A DNA stretch of 64,000 nucleotides from Pseudomonas sp. BSw22131 (GCF_026810445.1 NZ_CP113949.1:2542001-2606000); one strand, 5' to 3'. Shown: positions 9,292 to 17,967, counted from the first letter of the stretch. A program made the numbers and translations. Notes: generated by a model not told the origin, from the letters alone.

Positions 9292-10538
9292 TCCTGGCGA
9301 CCGGCGTGACATGGGGAATATGCGCCGCCTCAACTGCTGCAGTCATCACCCGACCGTTTCGTTTGCCGGAGGCTATCTGGGCGGTAATGGGAGCAGTGCT
9401 GCTATTAGTGTTCGGACTCATGCCCATCGACTCTGCCGTGAGCGCGGTGGGCAAGGGCATGGACGTCTATCTTTTCCTGATTGGCATGATGCTGCTCAGC
9501 GAGACCGCCCGGGAGCAGGGCTTGTTCGACTGGGTGGCGTCCACCGCCGCCATTCACGCCAAGGGATCGAACGTACGGTTGTTCACGTTCGTGTATGTGA
9601 CGGGGATTATCACGACGACCTTTTTGTCCAACGATGCCACAGCGGTCGTATTGACGCCGGCAGTGTATGCCGCCGCGAAAAAGGCCAAGGCTGATCCGCT
9701 GCCTCTGCTTTTTGCGTGTGCACTGATCGCCAACGCGGCGAGTTTCGTGTTGCCTATCTCCAACCCTGCCAACCTTGTGATGTATGGCGGCAAGATGCCG
9801 CCGCTCAGTCAGTGGTTTGGCTCCTTTGCGCTGCCCGCGCTAGCATCCATCGTGGTCACGTACTTCGCACTGCGCTGGGTGCAGCGCAGTCGACTGGCCG
9901 GAACCTGTGAAAGCAATGTCGAGCGCGAACCGCTTTCGATGGGTGGTAAAGCTGCGTTTGGCGGAATCGCCTTGACCGCTGCGCTGCTGATTGGCATGTC
10001 CGCGCTTGACCTGCCACTGGGCTTGCCGACCTGTATCGCAGGCGTGCTAACGATGCTCGGTGTGTGTGCACTGGCGAAGCGCTCGCCGGTGAAACTGATG
10101 AAGTCGGTGTCGTGGGCAGTCCTGCCGCTTGTCGCGGGGTTGTTTGTGCTGGTCGAGGCACTGGATCGTACCGGCGTCATTGCACAGGTGGCCGATGTGC
10201 TTCGTCAGGCATCCGCAGATCCGATTTGGGCTGCTGGCGTTTCAGGCACTGTGCTGGCGTTCTCTTCAAACCTGATGAACAACCTGCCCGCAGGCCTTGT
10301 GGCCAGTATGGCGGTCGCTCAGGCACATCCGCCGACACTGGTGGTCGACGCGTTGCTGATCGGTGTGGACATCGGGCCTAACCTGTCCATCACCGGATCG
10401 CTGGCAACGATCCTCTGGCTGAACGCGATCCGTCGTGAAGGCGAGGATGTCGGGTTCTGGTCGTTCCTCAAAATCGGCACCGTGACAATGATCCCGGCTC
10501 TCGCAGCCGCCCTGCTTATCAGATTGCTCATCGGTTGA
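9288..10538 (+). CDS. ArsB/NhaD-type ion transporter
   Basis: A 416-residue integral membrane protein with about 11 hydrophobic segments, of the ArsB/NhaD ion-transporter superfamily. The diagnostic duplicated re-entrant regions are present: LSNDATAVVLTPAVYAA with PISNPANLVM, and SSNLMNNLPAGLVAS with GVDIGPNLSITGSLATI. Relatives export arsenite or exchange sodium and protons. No arsR or arsC lies beside it, so arsenic resistance is only one option. Translation starts at a GTG inside the stop codon of the metallophosphoesterase. The coupled partner suggests a phosphoesterase-regulated or substrate-linked transport function. The next gene in the same direction is a broken DUF606 transporter. 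Confidence 0.85.
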   Translation: MILATGVTWGICAASTAAVITRPFRLPEAIWAVMGAVLLLVFGLMPIDSAVSAVGKGMDVYLFLIGMMLLSETAREQGLFDWVASTAAIHAKGSNVRLFTFVYVTGIITTTFLSNDATAVVLTPAVYAAAKKAKADPLPLLFACALIANAASFVLPISNPANLVMYGGKMPPLSQWFGSFALPALASIVVTYFALRWVQRSRLAGTCESNVEREPLSMGGKAAFGGIALTAALLIGMSALDLPLGLPTCIAGVLTMLGVCALAKRSPVKLMKSVSWAVLPLVAGLFVLVEALDRTGVIAQVADVLRQASADPIWAAGVSGTVLAFSSNLMNNLPAGLVASMAVAQAHPPTLVVDALLIGVDIGPNLSITGSLATILWLNAIRREGEDVGFWSFLKIGTVTMIPALAAALLIRLLIG

Positions 10539-10551
10539 GAGGACAAGCGAT

Positions 10552-10740
10552 ATGAATGCTTCCTGGGCTTTCCCATTTATCTTCTTGGCGGGCATGTTGC
10601 AGGCAGTGGGTGCTGCAATGGGTGGAGAACTCAACAAGACGCTGCACAATCCCTGGATGGCGACCTCCGTCGCTTAGCCCGGACGTGCTATCGGCGCGGT
10701 ACTGATGATCGCAGGGGTCGCTCTTATCGCCAGGTTCTGA
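10552..10740 (+). pseudogene. DUF606 (YdcZ-type) DMT transporter remnant, internally deleted
   Basis: Translation from an ATG with GAGAGGAC upstream gives MNASWAFPFIFLAGMLQAVG and continues to LNKTLHNPWMATSVA before a TAG at 10675. The same frame then resumes as GRAIGAVLMIAGVALIARF and ends at a TGA. The first part is the N-terminal helix of DUF606/YdcZ small multidrug-type transporters and the second part is their last helix. The intact family is about 140-150 residues, so roughly 80-90 codons are missing, leaving a stop at the scar. It follows the ArsB-like gene by 13 bases and probably belonged to that operon. Confidence 0.75.
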
Positions 10741-10849
10741 ATGATGCGGGGAGAAGCGTAAGCGCCTGCGCTCCGTGCTTTCTCCTCAATCAAATCAAAC
10801 AGGCACGTCTTAATGTTTTTTTCACAAATAAGACACTAGAATGCGGGCC

Positions 10850-10970
10850 TTCGTTGGGGAGTAGCCTGCTTCTGAGTGGTTCTGGAAGCGTTCGTATCAA
10901 CATTCTCGGCAACCTGCCGTGGTGCGGACACCGTTTTTCGGTTGGTGAGACCAGCGACACATCCATGCCT
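10850..10970 (+). ncRNA. yybP-ykoY manganese riboswitch
   Basis: The leader of mntP carries the conserved yybP-ykoY core: TTGGGGAGTAGCC at 10854-10866, TTCGTATCAACATTCTC at about 10891-10907, and GGTGAGACCAGCG closing the second helix near 10944-10956. Members of this class bind Mn(II) and switch on efflux genes. A perfect 8-base inverted repeat at 10973-10980 and 11005-11012, just before the mntP ribosome-binding region, could be the expression platform. The motif match is by eye, not by covariance model. Confidence 0.82.
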
Positions 10971-10972
10971 AA

Positions 10973-11012
10973 AGTCGGGCGTGTGGTTGTGTCGTTGACT
11001 CATAGCCCGACT
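10973..11012 (+). promoter_or_regulatory. Stem-loop between Mn riboswitch and mntP
   Basis: Perfect arms AGTCGGGC and GCCCGACT enclose a 24-base loop, ending 10 bases before the mntP GTG. There is no T run after it, so control of translation initiation is more plausible than transcription termination. The role is inferred. Confidence 0.5.
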
Positions 11013-11022
11013 GGACGTAACC

Positions 11023-11586
11023 GTGAATCCCATTTCCCTGATTTTTCTCGCCCTTGCCATGTCAACGGACGCATTCGCGGCCGCCATCGGTAAAGGTTCC
11101 GCGCTGCACAAACCCCGTTTTATCGAAGCCCTGCGCACTGGCCTCATCTTTGGTGTGATCGAAGCCATCACGCCGATCATTGGCTGGGTGATTGGTCAGG
11201 CTGCCACGCAGTTTGTCGAAAGCTGGGATCACTGGATCGCCTTCACGCTGCTGCTGATTCTCGGCTTGCACATGATCTACAACGGGCTGAAAGACGAAGA
11301 CGAGCACGAAGAGAAGCAGAGCCAGCACTCGTTCATGGTCCTTGCGGTCACCGCTTTTGCTACCAGCATCGATGCGCTGGCGGTCGGCGTTGGGCTTGCG
11401 TTTGTTGACGTGAACATCTTTGTCGCAGCGGCGGCCATTGGTGTGGCGACCATGACCATGGTGACAATCGGGGTGATGTTGGGCCGAGTGCTCGGGACCG
11501 TGGTGGGCAAGCGAGCTGAAATCATCGGCGGCGTGGTGTTGATGCTGGTCGGCGCAACGATCCTCTACGAGCATTTGTCGGCCTGA
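11023..11586 (+). CDS. mntP: Manganese efflux pump MntP
   Basis: A 187-residue inner-membrane protein with six hydrophobic segments, the standard length and topology for MntP (YebN), which exports excess Mn(II). The paired acidic motifs of the family are visible in the first helix ([16 protein letters not shown]) and in the repeat after the cytoplasmic loop ([16 protein letters not shown]). The loop itself is acidic and His-rich ([13 protein letters not shown]). The start is GTG. The yybP-ykoY element directly upstream agrees with the known control of this gene by manganese in other gammaproteobacteria. The gene appears monocistronic, converging on the DinB-family gene. Confidence 0.95.
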   Translation: MNPISLIFLALAMSTDAFAAAIGKGSALHKPRFIEALRTGLIFGVIEAITPIIGWVIGQAATQFVESWDHWIAFTLLLILGLHMIYNGLKDEDEHEEKQSQHSFMVLAVTAFATSIDALAVGVGLAFVDVNIFVAAAAIGVATMTMVTIGVMLGRVLGTVVGKRAEIIGGVVLMLVGATILYEHLSA

Positions 11587-11640
11587 TCGACGGCTGCTTT
11601 CGCATAATTGCAGGCGCCGACGCCATTTACGTCGCGCCTG

Positions 11641-12180
11641 TTATCGCCACACGTCAGTTTCATCAAGGCCCAGTACGCGCATCTCCTCTTCGCGCAATCG
11701 CGCATCGGCCCGAAGAAAAAACTCATCGAGCTGCGGCGGGGCTACGCTGGTCTCGGAGAGCATGCCGTGGACCTGCCCACGATGGTGGATCTGGTGCTGG
11801 AACAGGTGCAACAACACGCGGTCGACACGCTCAATGAACAAGCCGTCCGCGCGGTCCAGTCTGACCGGCCGCGCGGCGGCTTCGCCCGTTACCTCTCTGC
11901 ACAGGGCCACCAGCAGTCGGTCGGTGGTGCGCTGTTGCGCTGCCAGTTCCAGAAACGTCCTGCCAGGGCATGAGGGCTGATCCTGTCCGGCAAGGTCCTC
12001 TGAAAGCGCAGCCAGGTAGTAATCGTCGACATCCAGGATGTGGCACAACGTGCACTGGATCGACGGAAAAAAGCTGGGTCTGGGCGCCTTGTACTCAGTT
12101 TCGCTCAGCGCTTCACAGGCGCTCAGCAAACGATGATTGGCCCAGAGATTGTTGAAGGCTTGTGCGAGGAAGTAGTTCAT
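11641..12180 (-). CDS. DinB-family metal-dependent protein
   Basis: A 179-residue four-helix-bundle protein of the DinB/YfiT superfamily. Members bind a divalent metal through three His residues and act as thiol-dependent hydrolases or transferases, mostly uncharacterised. Candidate ligands are the His in CTLCHILDVDDYYL and the HQIHHRGQVHGML block near the end of the third and fourth helices. The start is placed at MNYFLAQAFNNLW, the usual beginning of this family; an upstream frame of 22 codons has no family resemblance. The ribosome-binding site is weak (AGAGAACAGG). The gene is divergent from fetA and converges on mntP. Confidence 0.8.
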   Translation of the reverse strand: MNYFLAQAFNNLWANHRLLSACEALSETEYKAPRPSFFPSIQCTLCHILDVDDYYLAALSEDLAGQDQPSCPGRTFLELAAQQRTTDRLLVALCREVTGEAAARPVRLDRADGLFIERVDRVLLHLFQHQIHHRGQVHGMLSETSVAPPQLDEFFLRADARLREEEMRVLGLDETDVWR

Positions 12181-12344
12181 GGCCTGTTCTCTGTGCTGGG
12201 GCAGCGTTTCGATCAGCATAGTCGAGCGCAAGAGGTGAGAGGACATCGATTAGCCCCAGGCGATCTTCTGCCGGCGAGTGATGCTTGACCTGCTTTTGAC
12301 ACGCCTTGGTTTATCCTGCACGTCGTTCTCCAGGGCCTGTACTC

Positions 12345-13058
12345 ATGATTAGCACTGCGACGGCTGTTTCCTCAGACAGCGTTTTAATAGACATCAAAGA
12401 CCTTGTGCGCGCGGACGCTCGTCGCGATGCAATGCTGCTCCATGCGGTGGATTTTCAGTTGTGCGACGGGGACCGCGTTGCGATTACCGGCCCTTCCGGC
12501 TCTGGAAAAAGCGTATTGCTGCGCGCGTTGGCGCTGCTCGATGCGCCTGATTCGGGTGAGCTGCTCTGGCAGGGTCAGCGGGTCACAAGCGCCCGCGTGC
12601 CACAGTATCGACGCCGTGTGTGTTACGTGGCGCAGCGGCCGGCGATGATCGACGGCACGGTGGAAGACAACTTGCGCCTGCCTTACGGCCTCAAGGTGTT
12701 CGCCGGCGAGCGGTTCAGCAAACAGGCCGCCATCGAGTTGCTGGCGGCCGCTGGAAAGCCTGCCGGATTTCTGGAGCAGTCGAGCGCGGATTTATCTGGC
12801 GGCGAAGCCCAGTTGGTCGCCCTGATCAGGATGCTGCAGACGGACCCGCAGGTCATGTTGCTCGATGAGCCAACGGCCGCACTGGACCCTGCTTCATCGC
12901 GTGCGGTCGAGCATCTGGTGCAAAGCTGGTTTGACCGGCAGCCCGCATCAGCGCGGGCCTACGTCTGGGTGTCGCATGACGAGGAGCAGGCGCAACGCAT
13001 GAGCAACCGGCGTCTGACCATGGAGGCCGGCACGCTCGCCGGGCTCGCCACCTCATGA
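12345..13058 (+). CDS. fetA: ABC transporter ATPase FetA (YbbL)
   Basis: A 237-residue cytoplasmic ATPase with Walker A GPSGSGKS, signature LSGGEAQ, Walker B VMLLDEPTAALD and the switch His in WVSHDEEQ. The Walker A region comes about 50 residues in. The adjoining permease is the UPF0014/FetB family, so this is the FetAB pair, which in E. coli exports iron and helps with peroxide stress. The ATG at 12345 is preferred over an upstream start because the family begins near this point; the ribosome-binding site is only partial (CCAGGG). Its last four bases overlap the start of fetB. Confidence 0.88.
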   Translation: MISTATAVSSDSVLIDIKDLVRADARRDAMLLHAVDFQLCDGDRVAITGPSGSGKSVLLRALALLDAPDSGELLWQGQRVTSARVPQYRRRVCYVAQRPAMIDGTVEDNLRLPYGLKVFAGERFSKQAAIELLAAAGKPAGFLEQSSADLSGGEAQLVALIRMLQTDPQVMLLDEPTAALDPASSRAVEHLVQSWFDRQPASARAYVWVSHDEEQAQRMSNRRLTMEAGTLAGLATS

Positions 13059-13849
13059 ATTACCAAAACCTTACCGCCCTGGACATGGCCATCGCCGCCA
13101 GCCTGATCCTCATCAATGGCGCACTGTCGCTGCTGCTCAGGCTCGGCCTCGAACGCCAGCTCATCTGGGCTTCGGTCCGGACGGTGGTGCAATTGCTGGC
13201 TATTGGTTACGTGTTGGGCTGGGTGTTCGAGTTCGCTTACTGGTATGTGGTCTTGCCACTGATGTGCCTGATGACGCTGATCGCCGGAACCTCGGCGGCA
13301 GGACGCGGCAAGCGCACCTATGCCGGGCAGCGTCTGGACAGCATCGCTTCGGTGTGGATCAGCTCGTGGCTGGTGACAGCGGTCGGGTTGTTTGCGGTGA
13401 TTCGCATCCATCCCTGGTACGAGCCGCAGTATGCGATCCCGATTCTGGGCATGATTCTGGGCAATACGCTGACCGGCGTGTCGCTGGGCATGGAGCGCAT
13501 GACGCAGGAGTTGACCAGCGGGCGCGGCACCCTTGAAATGATTCTGGCGTCGGGCGGCACACGATGGGAAGCCGCGCAGCAGGCGGCACGGCAAGCAGTC
13601 AGGGCCGGCATGATGCCCACGCTCAACCAGATGACGGTGGTGGGTATCGTCAGCTTGCCGGGGATGATGACCGGTCAGGTGCTGGCCGGCGAGAACCCGC
13701 AGGACGCGGTGCGCTACCAGATCGTGATCATGTTTCTGATCGCTGCCGCCTCTGCGCTGGGCACGGTGGGCGCGGTGTTGTTGACCTACCGACGCCTGTT
13801 CTCGGCGGACCATCGGTTTTTACTGTTCAAGCTGAAATCTCGGGCCTGA
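13055..13849 (+). CDS. fetB: Iron export permease FetB (YbbM)
   Basis: A 264-residue inner-membrane permease of the UPF0014 family, with about seven hydrophobic segments. The family core is clear: a G-N-T-L-T-G-V-S-L-G-M-E-R segment, followed by LASGGTRWEAAQQAARQAVR and the MTVVGIVSLPGMMTGQVLAG block. Together with FetA it would form an ABC exporter for iron. The start codon overlaps the fetA stop in an ATGA arrangement, so expression is coupled. The two-component system follows 139 bases downstream, too far to assume one transcript. Confidence 0.92.
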   Translation: MNYQNLTALDMAIAASLILINGALSLLLRLGLERQLIWASVRTVVQLLAIGYVLGWVFEFAYWYVVLPLMCLMTLIAGTSAAGRGKRTYAGQRLDSIASVWISSWLVTAVGLFAVIRIHPWYEPQYAIPILGMILGNTLTGVSLGMERMTQELTSGRGTLEMILASGGTRWEAAQQAARQAVRAGMMPTLNQMTVVGIVSLPGMMTGQVLAGENPQDAVRYQIVIMFLIAAASALGTVGAVLLTYRRLFSADHRFLLFKLKSRA

Positions 13850-13988
13850 TCGCCCGCGTTGGCAGCGGCGATGGCGCAAGGCCGCGCATAGCCTCAGGGC
13901 TGTGCACGGTTTTCGCATGCCAAACCGGGCGTAGTGATCGCATCGCGGTTGCTTTACGCTTGTTGGCTGACGGAAATGGAAGGATGTG

Positions 13989-14678
13989 ATGCGTACAGCA
14001 CTTTGCATAGAAGACGACACAGACACCGCTCAAGAGATTGCCTCGGAGCTCAGTCGCGGCGGGTTCCAGGTGGAGTGTGTCAATGATGGTTCACGAGGGC
14101 TTGAAAGGGCGTTGCAGTCACAGTTCGACGTCATCACGCTGGACCGGATGCTGCCGGGGATCGACGGTCTGGCCGTGGTCACCGGCCTGCGTGAAGCAGG
14201 CAATCGCACGCCTGTATTGATGATCAGCGCTCTTAGCGATGTGGACGACCGCATTCGCGGACTGCGTGCCGGGGGTGATGATTACCTCGTAAAGCCGTTC
14301 GTGTCGGAAGAAATGACCACCCGGGTCGAGGTGCTGTTGCGCCGCAATGCCCCCCTCGAAAGCAGGGAAACCTGGCTTCGCATCGACGACCTGCAACTGG
14401 ATTTGTTGCAGCGCACAGTGGCGTGCAACGATCAACAGGCTGCGCTGCCGGCCACCGAGTTTCGCCTCCTGGAGTTTCTGATGCGCAACGCGGGCAAGGT
14501 GGTAACGCGGCCGCTGATTTTCGAGTCGGTCTGGGGTTATCACTTCGATCCTGGCACCAAGCTCATCGATGTTCACCTGACGCGCTTGCGGCGCCGGCTC
14601 GAAAGCCTGGGCTGCGAGATGACGATCACTACGCTGCGCGGGTCGGGGTTCAGGCTCGGGCGCCCCGATGCTGCATGA
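13989..14678 (+). CDS. OmpR-family response regulator
   Basis: A 229-residue transcriptional response regulator. The receiver domain has the acidic pair near residues 9-10 (CIEDD), the phospho-acceptor Asp52 in VITLDRMLPG and the conserved Lys in DDYLVKPF. The C-terminal winged helix carries LPATEFRLLEFLMRNAG and the recognition-helix region FESVWGYHFDPGTKLIDVHL with TRLRRRLE. The ATG at 13989 is preferred to the GTG one codon earlier because AAGGA is correctly spaced for it. It overlaps the sensor kinase gene by 11 bases. The sequence resembles QseB/CopR-type regulators but the stimulus is unknown. Confidence 0.9.
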   Translation: MRTALCIEDDTDTAQEIASELSRGGFQVECVNDGSRGLERALQSQFDVITLDRMLPGIDGLAVVTGLREAGNRTPVLMISALSDVDDRIRGLRAGGDDYLVKPFVSEEMTTRVEVLLRRNAPLESRETWLRIDDLQLDLLQRTVACNDQQAALPATEFRLLEFLMRNAGKVVTRPLIFESVWGYHFDPGTKLIDVHLTRLRRRLESLGCEMTITTLRGSGFRLGRPDAA

Positions 14679-16050
14679 ACGCAAAGCTATTCCGCGTCTG
14701 CGTCGCACCACTACATTTCGATTGTCGGTGATCTACTCCGCAGCGCTGCTCTTGGGCGTGGTGGCGCTGGTCAGCCTGATCTACTGGCAGATTTCCACGT
14801 ACCTGACGCGCCAGGCGGACGGCAATCTGCAAGGCCAGATGCGCTCGTTGTTGTACCTGAGCCCGGACCAGCTGCCTGCCGAGATGGACCGCCTGGCGAT
14901 TGGCGACCTCCGCAACGTCTATTACTACGGCCTGTTCAGCGCCAGCGGTCAGCATCTTGGGGGCGAAGTGCAGACGTTGCCCAAAGGCCTGCCGCTTAAC
15001 GGCAAGTCCTACGAATGGCAAGCGCCGGGGTTCCAGCAAGGCGCCCGTGCGTTGGGGCAACGTCTGGCCCAGGGGCAGATTCTGTTCGTAGGCTTTGATA
15101 CCAAGACCCTGAGCCATTTGCGGCGCATCCTGCTGCACGCACTGTTGCTCAGTGCGACGCTGATCGTGCTGGGCGGTCTGGCGGTGGGCACTTTTCTCGG
15201 CTACAGGCCGTTGCGCCGCGTCGCGAAGTTGCAGGTGGTCAGCCAGAGGATTGCCGGGGGCGATCTGTCGCAGCGTCTGCCGTTGTCCAGGCGCGGTGAT
15301 GAGCTGGATATGCTGTCGTCGCTGGTCAACCAGATGATGGAGGAGGTCGAGCGGCTGCTTGATAACGTCAAAAGTGTTGGCGATAACGTCGCTCACGATC
15401 TGCGCACACCGTTGAATACCCTGCGCATGCAGCTGCACCGAACGCTGGAGCAGTGGGGGCACGCGTCTTCGGAGAAACAACAGGCGCGGCTCGAGAAAGC
15501 CCTGACGGCCACTGATGTGTTGCTGCGCAGGTTTCGTGCGTTGCAGCGCATTGCCGAGATCGACAGCCAGGCTCGACGCGCGGGCATGACCTTGTTTTCA
15601 ACGGGTGATTTGCTGCGCGAGATGTTCGAGGACTATGAGGGCGTCGCGCAGGAAGCCGGCATTGATCTTCAGTTGTCTCAAGCGTCCGTGGCGCCGCTGT
15701 TGGGCGACCGAGAAATGCTCGCCGAGGCGCTGATGAATATCCTCGACAACGCGCTGAAGTTCACGCCGTCCGGGGGTTGCGTGGTGTTGCGGTTGTTGAA
15801 CGATGATCGCGGAACACGAATCGAGGTGCAGGATAGCGGCCCAGGCATCGCTCAAAACGAGCGTGAAGACGTGATGCAGAAGTCCTACAGGGGCGAGCAG
15901 GGGCAGGGTGTTACAGGCGGGGGACTGGGGCTGGCAATTGTGGCTGCGGTGGCGCGCACTCATCGCTATGACTTACGTCTGGAAGACGCCGCGCCCGGTT
16001 TGCGGGTGGTGTTGGTGATGGTTGCCGGTGGTGGTGACTCTTACCGTTAA
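14668..16050 (+). CDS. Sensor histidine kinase
   Basis: A 460-residue inner-membrane kinase paired with the preceding regulator. Membrane segments lie near residues 21-42 and 153-176, enclosing a periplasmic sensor of about 110 residues. A HAMP linker follows. The dimerisation helix carries VAHDLRTPLN with the phospho-acceptor at about His243. The ATPase domain has an N box (NILDNALKFTP), G1 (DSGPGIAQ) and G2 (GGGLGLAIVAAVA). All the catalytic boxes are intact. The overlap with the regulator indicates co-translation. Beyond it lies only a repeat block, so the target genes are not shown by context. Confidence 0.9.
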   Translation: MLHERKAIPRLRRTTTFRLSVIYSAALLLGVVALVSLIYWQISTYLTRQADGNLQGQMRSLLYLSPDQLPAEMDRLAIGDLRNVYYYGLFSASGQHLGGEVQTLPKGLPLNGKSYEWQAPGFQQGARALGQRLAQGQILFVGFDTKTLSHLRRILLHALLLSATLIVLGGLAVGTFLGYRPLRRVAKLQVVSQRIAGGDLSQRLPLSRRGDELDMLSSLVNQMMEEVERLLDNVKSVGDNVAHDLRTPLNTLRMQLHRTLEQWGHASSEKQQARLEKALTATDVLLRRFRALQRIAEIDSQARRAGMTLFSTGDLLREMFEDYEGVAQEAGIDLQLSQASVAPLLGDREMLAEALMNILDNALKFTPSGGCVVLRLLNDDRGTRIEVQDSGPGIAQNEREDVMQKSYRGEQGQGVTGGGLGLAIVAAVARTHRYDLRLEDAAPGLRVVLVMVAGGGDSYR

Positions 16051-16079
16051 CCGGCAATAGCCTGCTCAAGAACGCTGTA

Positions 16080-16470
16080 TCCAATCCTGTTGGAGATCCC
16101 CGTCGTCCAGACGCCGCGCGGTCGCGCATCAAACCCTGAAAACGCGGTGTTTCAGGCACAACCGAGGTGTCTGGTTTTGGGGCCGCTGCGCGGCCCATCG
16201 CGGCCTCGCGCTGCTCGTGCGCTCCTACAGGGTTTTGCGGTGCTCTTGGATTTTGCTTCTGCCCGAAGGGCGCAGGAGTCCAGCTTGCTGACGATCTGCC
16301 GGGCACCGGCAGCAAATCCCGCACACGCGGTGTTTCAGGCACAACCGAGGTGTCTGGTTTTGGGGCCGCTGCGCGGCCATCGCGGCCTCGCGCTGCTCGT
16401 GCGCTCCTACAGGGTTTTGCGCTGTTCTCGGGATGTGGATTCTGCCCGAGGACTGTAGGAGATCCCCCGT
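16080..16470. repeat. Two tandem units of a composite intergenic repeat
   Basis: Two near-identical blocks lie at 16142-16239 (98 bases) and 16325-16421 (97 bases), differing by one C in a GGCCC/GGCC run. Each ends in TCCTACAGGGTTTTGCG and is followed by a TCTGCCCGA marker (near 16259 and 16441), giving a period of about 182 bases. The same chain of blocks appears on the opposite strand at 69-285. Segments can fold into strong hairpins (GGGGCCGCTGCGCGGCCC). No gene is present between the kinase and the porin. Confidence 0.85.
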
Positions 16471-16561
16471 CGTTCAGACGCCGCCCGGCTAGCTCCCACA
16501 CCTGCGGCAGAAGCGAAATTTTAGCGCCTCTTAAATCAACGACATCTCTGATGTTTGATGA

Positions 16562-16634
16562 AAGCGAATTCATTCGCGAGGCGCCAGCTCTGACTTATGC
16601 CATGGCTTCGCCTCGCCAACGAATTTGGCTCCTG
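16562..16634. repeat. REP-like inverted repeat next to the porin gene end
   Basis: Imperfect inverted arms ATTCGCGAGGCG and CGCCTCGCCAACGAAT face each other about 30 bases apart. The same GGCGAGGC core recurs at 41971-42018. It lies just beyond the porin stop codon and may stabilise or terminate that transcript. Confidence 0.5.
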
Positions 16635-16641
16635 TGCTGCC

Positions 16642-17967
16642 TTACATCAGCGTGATCGGGTAATCGACGATCAGGCGGAACTCACTGAGATCGCCTTCAC
16701 CCTGATCGGCGTTGGCGGTGTGGAAAGCCTGACGGATACGGAACGACAGGTCTTTTGCCGGGCCTTGCTGCACCACGTACTTGGCCTCGAGATCGGTCTC
16801 GTGGTGTTTGCCATCTTCACCGTACACATCGGCATAGGCGCTGTTGGCCGGAGTATGCGTGCCGTCGATGTTCGAACCATTCAGGTAACGGGCCATGAAG
16901 CTCAGGCCCGGTACGCCGTAGGTCGCCATGTTCAGGTCATAACGTATGCCGAGCGAGCGCTCGTTCGGAGCGTTGAAGTCCGACCACTGCACCGAGTTGT
17001 TGAGGAAGATCGAGTCGCCGCCTTCGCCGCCACCGTTATCGCCGGTGCCGACGTAGTCGAACGGGGTATCGCCGTCGACTTTCTGAAACGACAGCGTCAC
17101 GGTATGGGCCGCCAGGAACGAGTACGCCACTGCCGCCGAATACGTGGTGTTGTTGATCGAGCCGGCTTTGGCCTGACCTTCATCAAGGGTGCGATACAGG
17201 TTGAAGTCGAAGTTCAGCGACTGATCGTCTGTGAGCGGCAGGGTGTAGTTGGTGTTGGCGTAGTACTGGCGCCACACGTCCTCGAACTCCGATCCATAAA
17301 GGGTTGCGGTCCAGTTGGGGCTGATTGTGTACTTACCGCCCGCGAACGTTGCACTGTCTGCCGTCACATTTGCATAGGTCGCAAAGATGTCATGGCTGTG
17401 GTTGCTGGTCAGGCCGCTGTCAGCACTGGTGTAACGGCCAGCTTCCAGATCAAGCCCGTCGAACTCGCTGCTGTTGAGGTTGAAGCCGGTGGCTGTCTGT
17501 GGCAACAGACGGCTGCCGCCCACTCCAAAGACGGGCGCAGTAGGCTGCATGTTGCCGTACTTGAGCTGGGTTTTGGAAATACGCACTTTGACATCGCCGC
17601 CGATGGAACCGTAGCTGTCCTCGGGATTACCGTGATTGTCGGTGGGCAAGTTGCCGGTGCCGGCGTATTGGTGTTGACCATCAAGTTTCAGGCCGCCATT
17701 GGCGTAGGCATCTACACCGAAGCCCACCGTGCCCTGAGTGAAACCTGAGCTGAAGTTGGTTTGAATGCCCTGGGTCCAGTCGCGGCTATCGACGCCGCCA
17801 CTTTTGCTGTCCCGATTGAAGTAATAGTTGCGCAATAATGCAGTGGCGCTGGCGTCTTTGATAAATCCTTTGGCATCGGCCTGATTGCTGACAGTTTCTG
17901 CCAATGCCATTTGCGACGCTGCCGACGAAACGGCAAGTGCAATGGCGCTCCAATGCTTTACGTTCAT
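16642..17967 (-). CDS. OprD-family outer-membrane porin
   Basis: A 441-residue outer-membrane beta-barrel of the OprD/OccD-OccK family, which takes up small carboxylates, amino acids and peptides. A signal peptide occupies residues 1-23 (AVSSAASQMALAE). Typical family marks are GFIKDASATALLRNYYFNRD at the mature N-terminus, RDWTQGIQTNFSSGFTQG, and the C-terminal strand FRLIVDYPITLM. The Shine-Dalgarno AGGGGAA upstream is strong. No catabolic operon lies next to it, so the substrate is not indicated. A long 400-base upstream region separates it from the next feature. Confidence 0.92.
   Translation of the reverse strand: MNVKHWSAIALAVSSAASQMALAETVSNQADAKGFIKDASATALLRNYYFNRDSKSGGVDSRDWTQGIQTNFSSGFTQGTVGFGVDAYANGGLKLDGQHQYAGTGNLPTDNHGNPEDSYGSIGGDVKVRISKTQLKYGNMQPTAPVFGVGGSRLLPQTATGFNLNSSEFDGLDLEAGRYTSADSGLTSNHSHDIFATYANVTADSATFAGGKYTISPNWTATLYGSEFEDVWRQYYANTNYTLPLTDDQSLNFDFNLYRTLDEGQAKAGSINNTTYSAAVAYSFLAAHTVTLSFQKVDGDTPFDYVGTGDNGGGEGGDSIFLNNSVQWSDFNAPNERSLGIRYDLNMATYGVPGLSFMARYLNGSNIDGTHTPANSAYADVYGEDGKHHETDLEAKYVVQQGPAKDLSFRIRQAFHTANADQGEGDLSEFRLIVDYPITLM

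Noticed and set aside
16051..16641. CRISPR array suspected from repeated blocks
   Set aside because: There are only two long blocks with no short uniform repeats or regular spacers, and no cas genes nearby; the composite repeat explanation fits.
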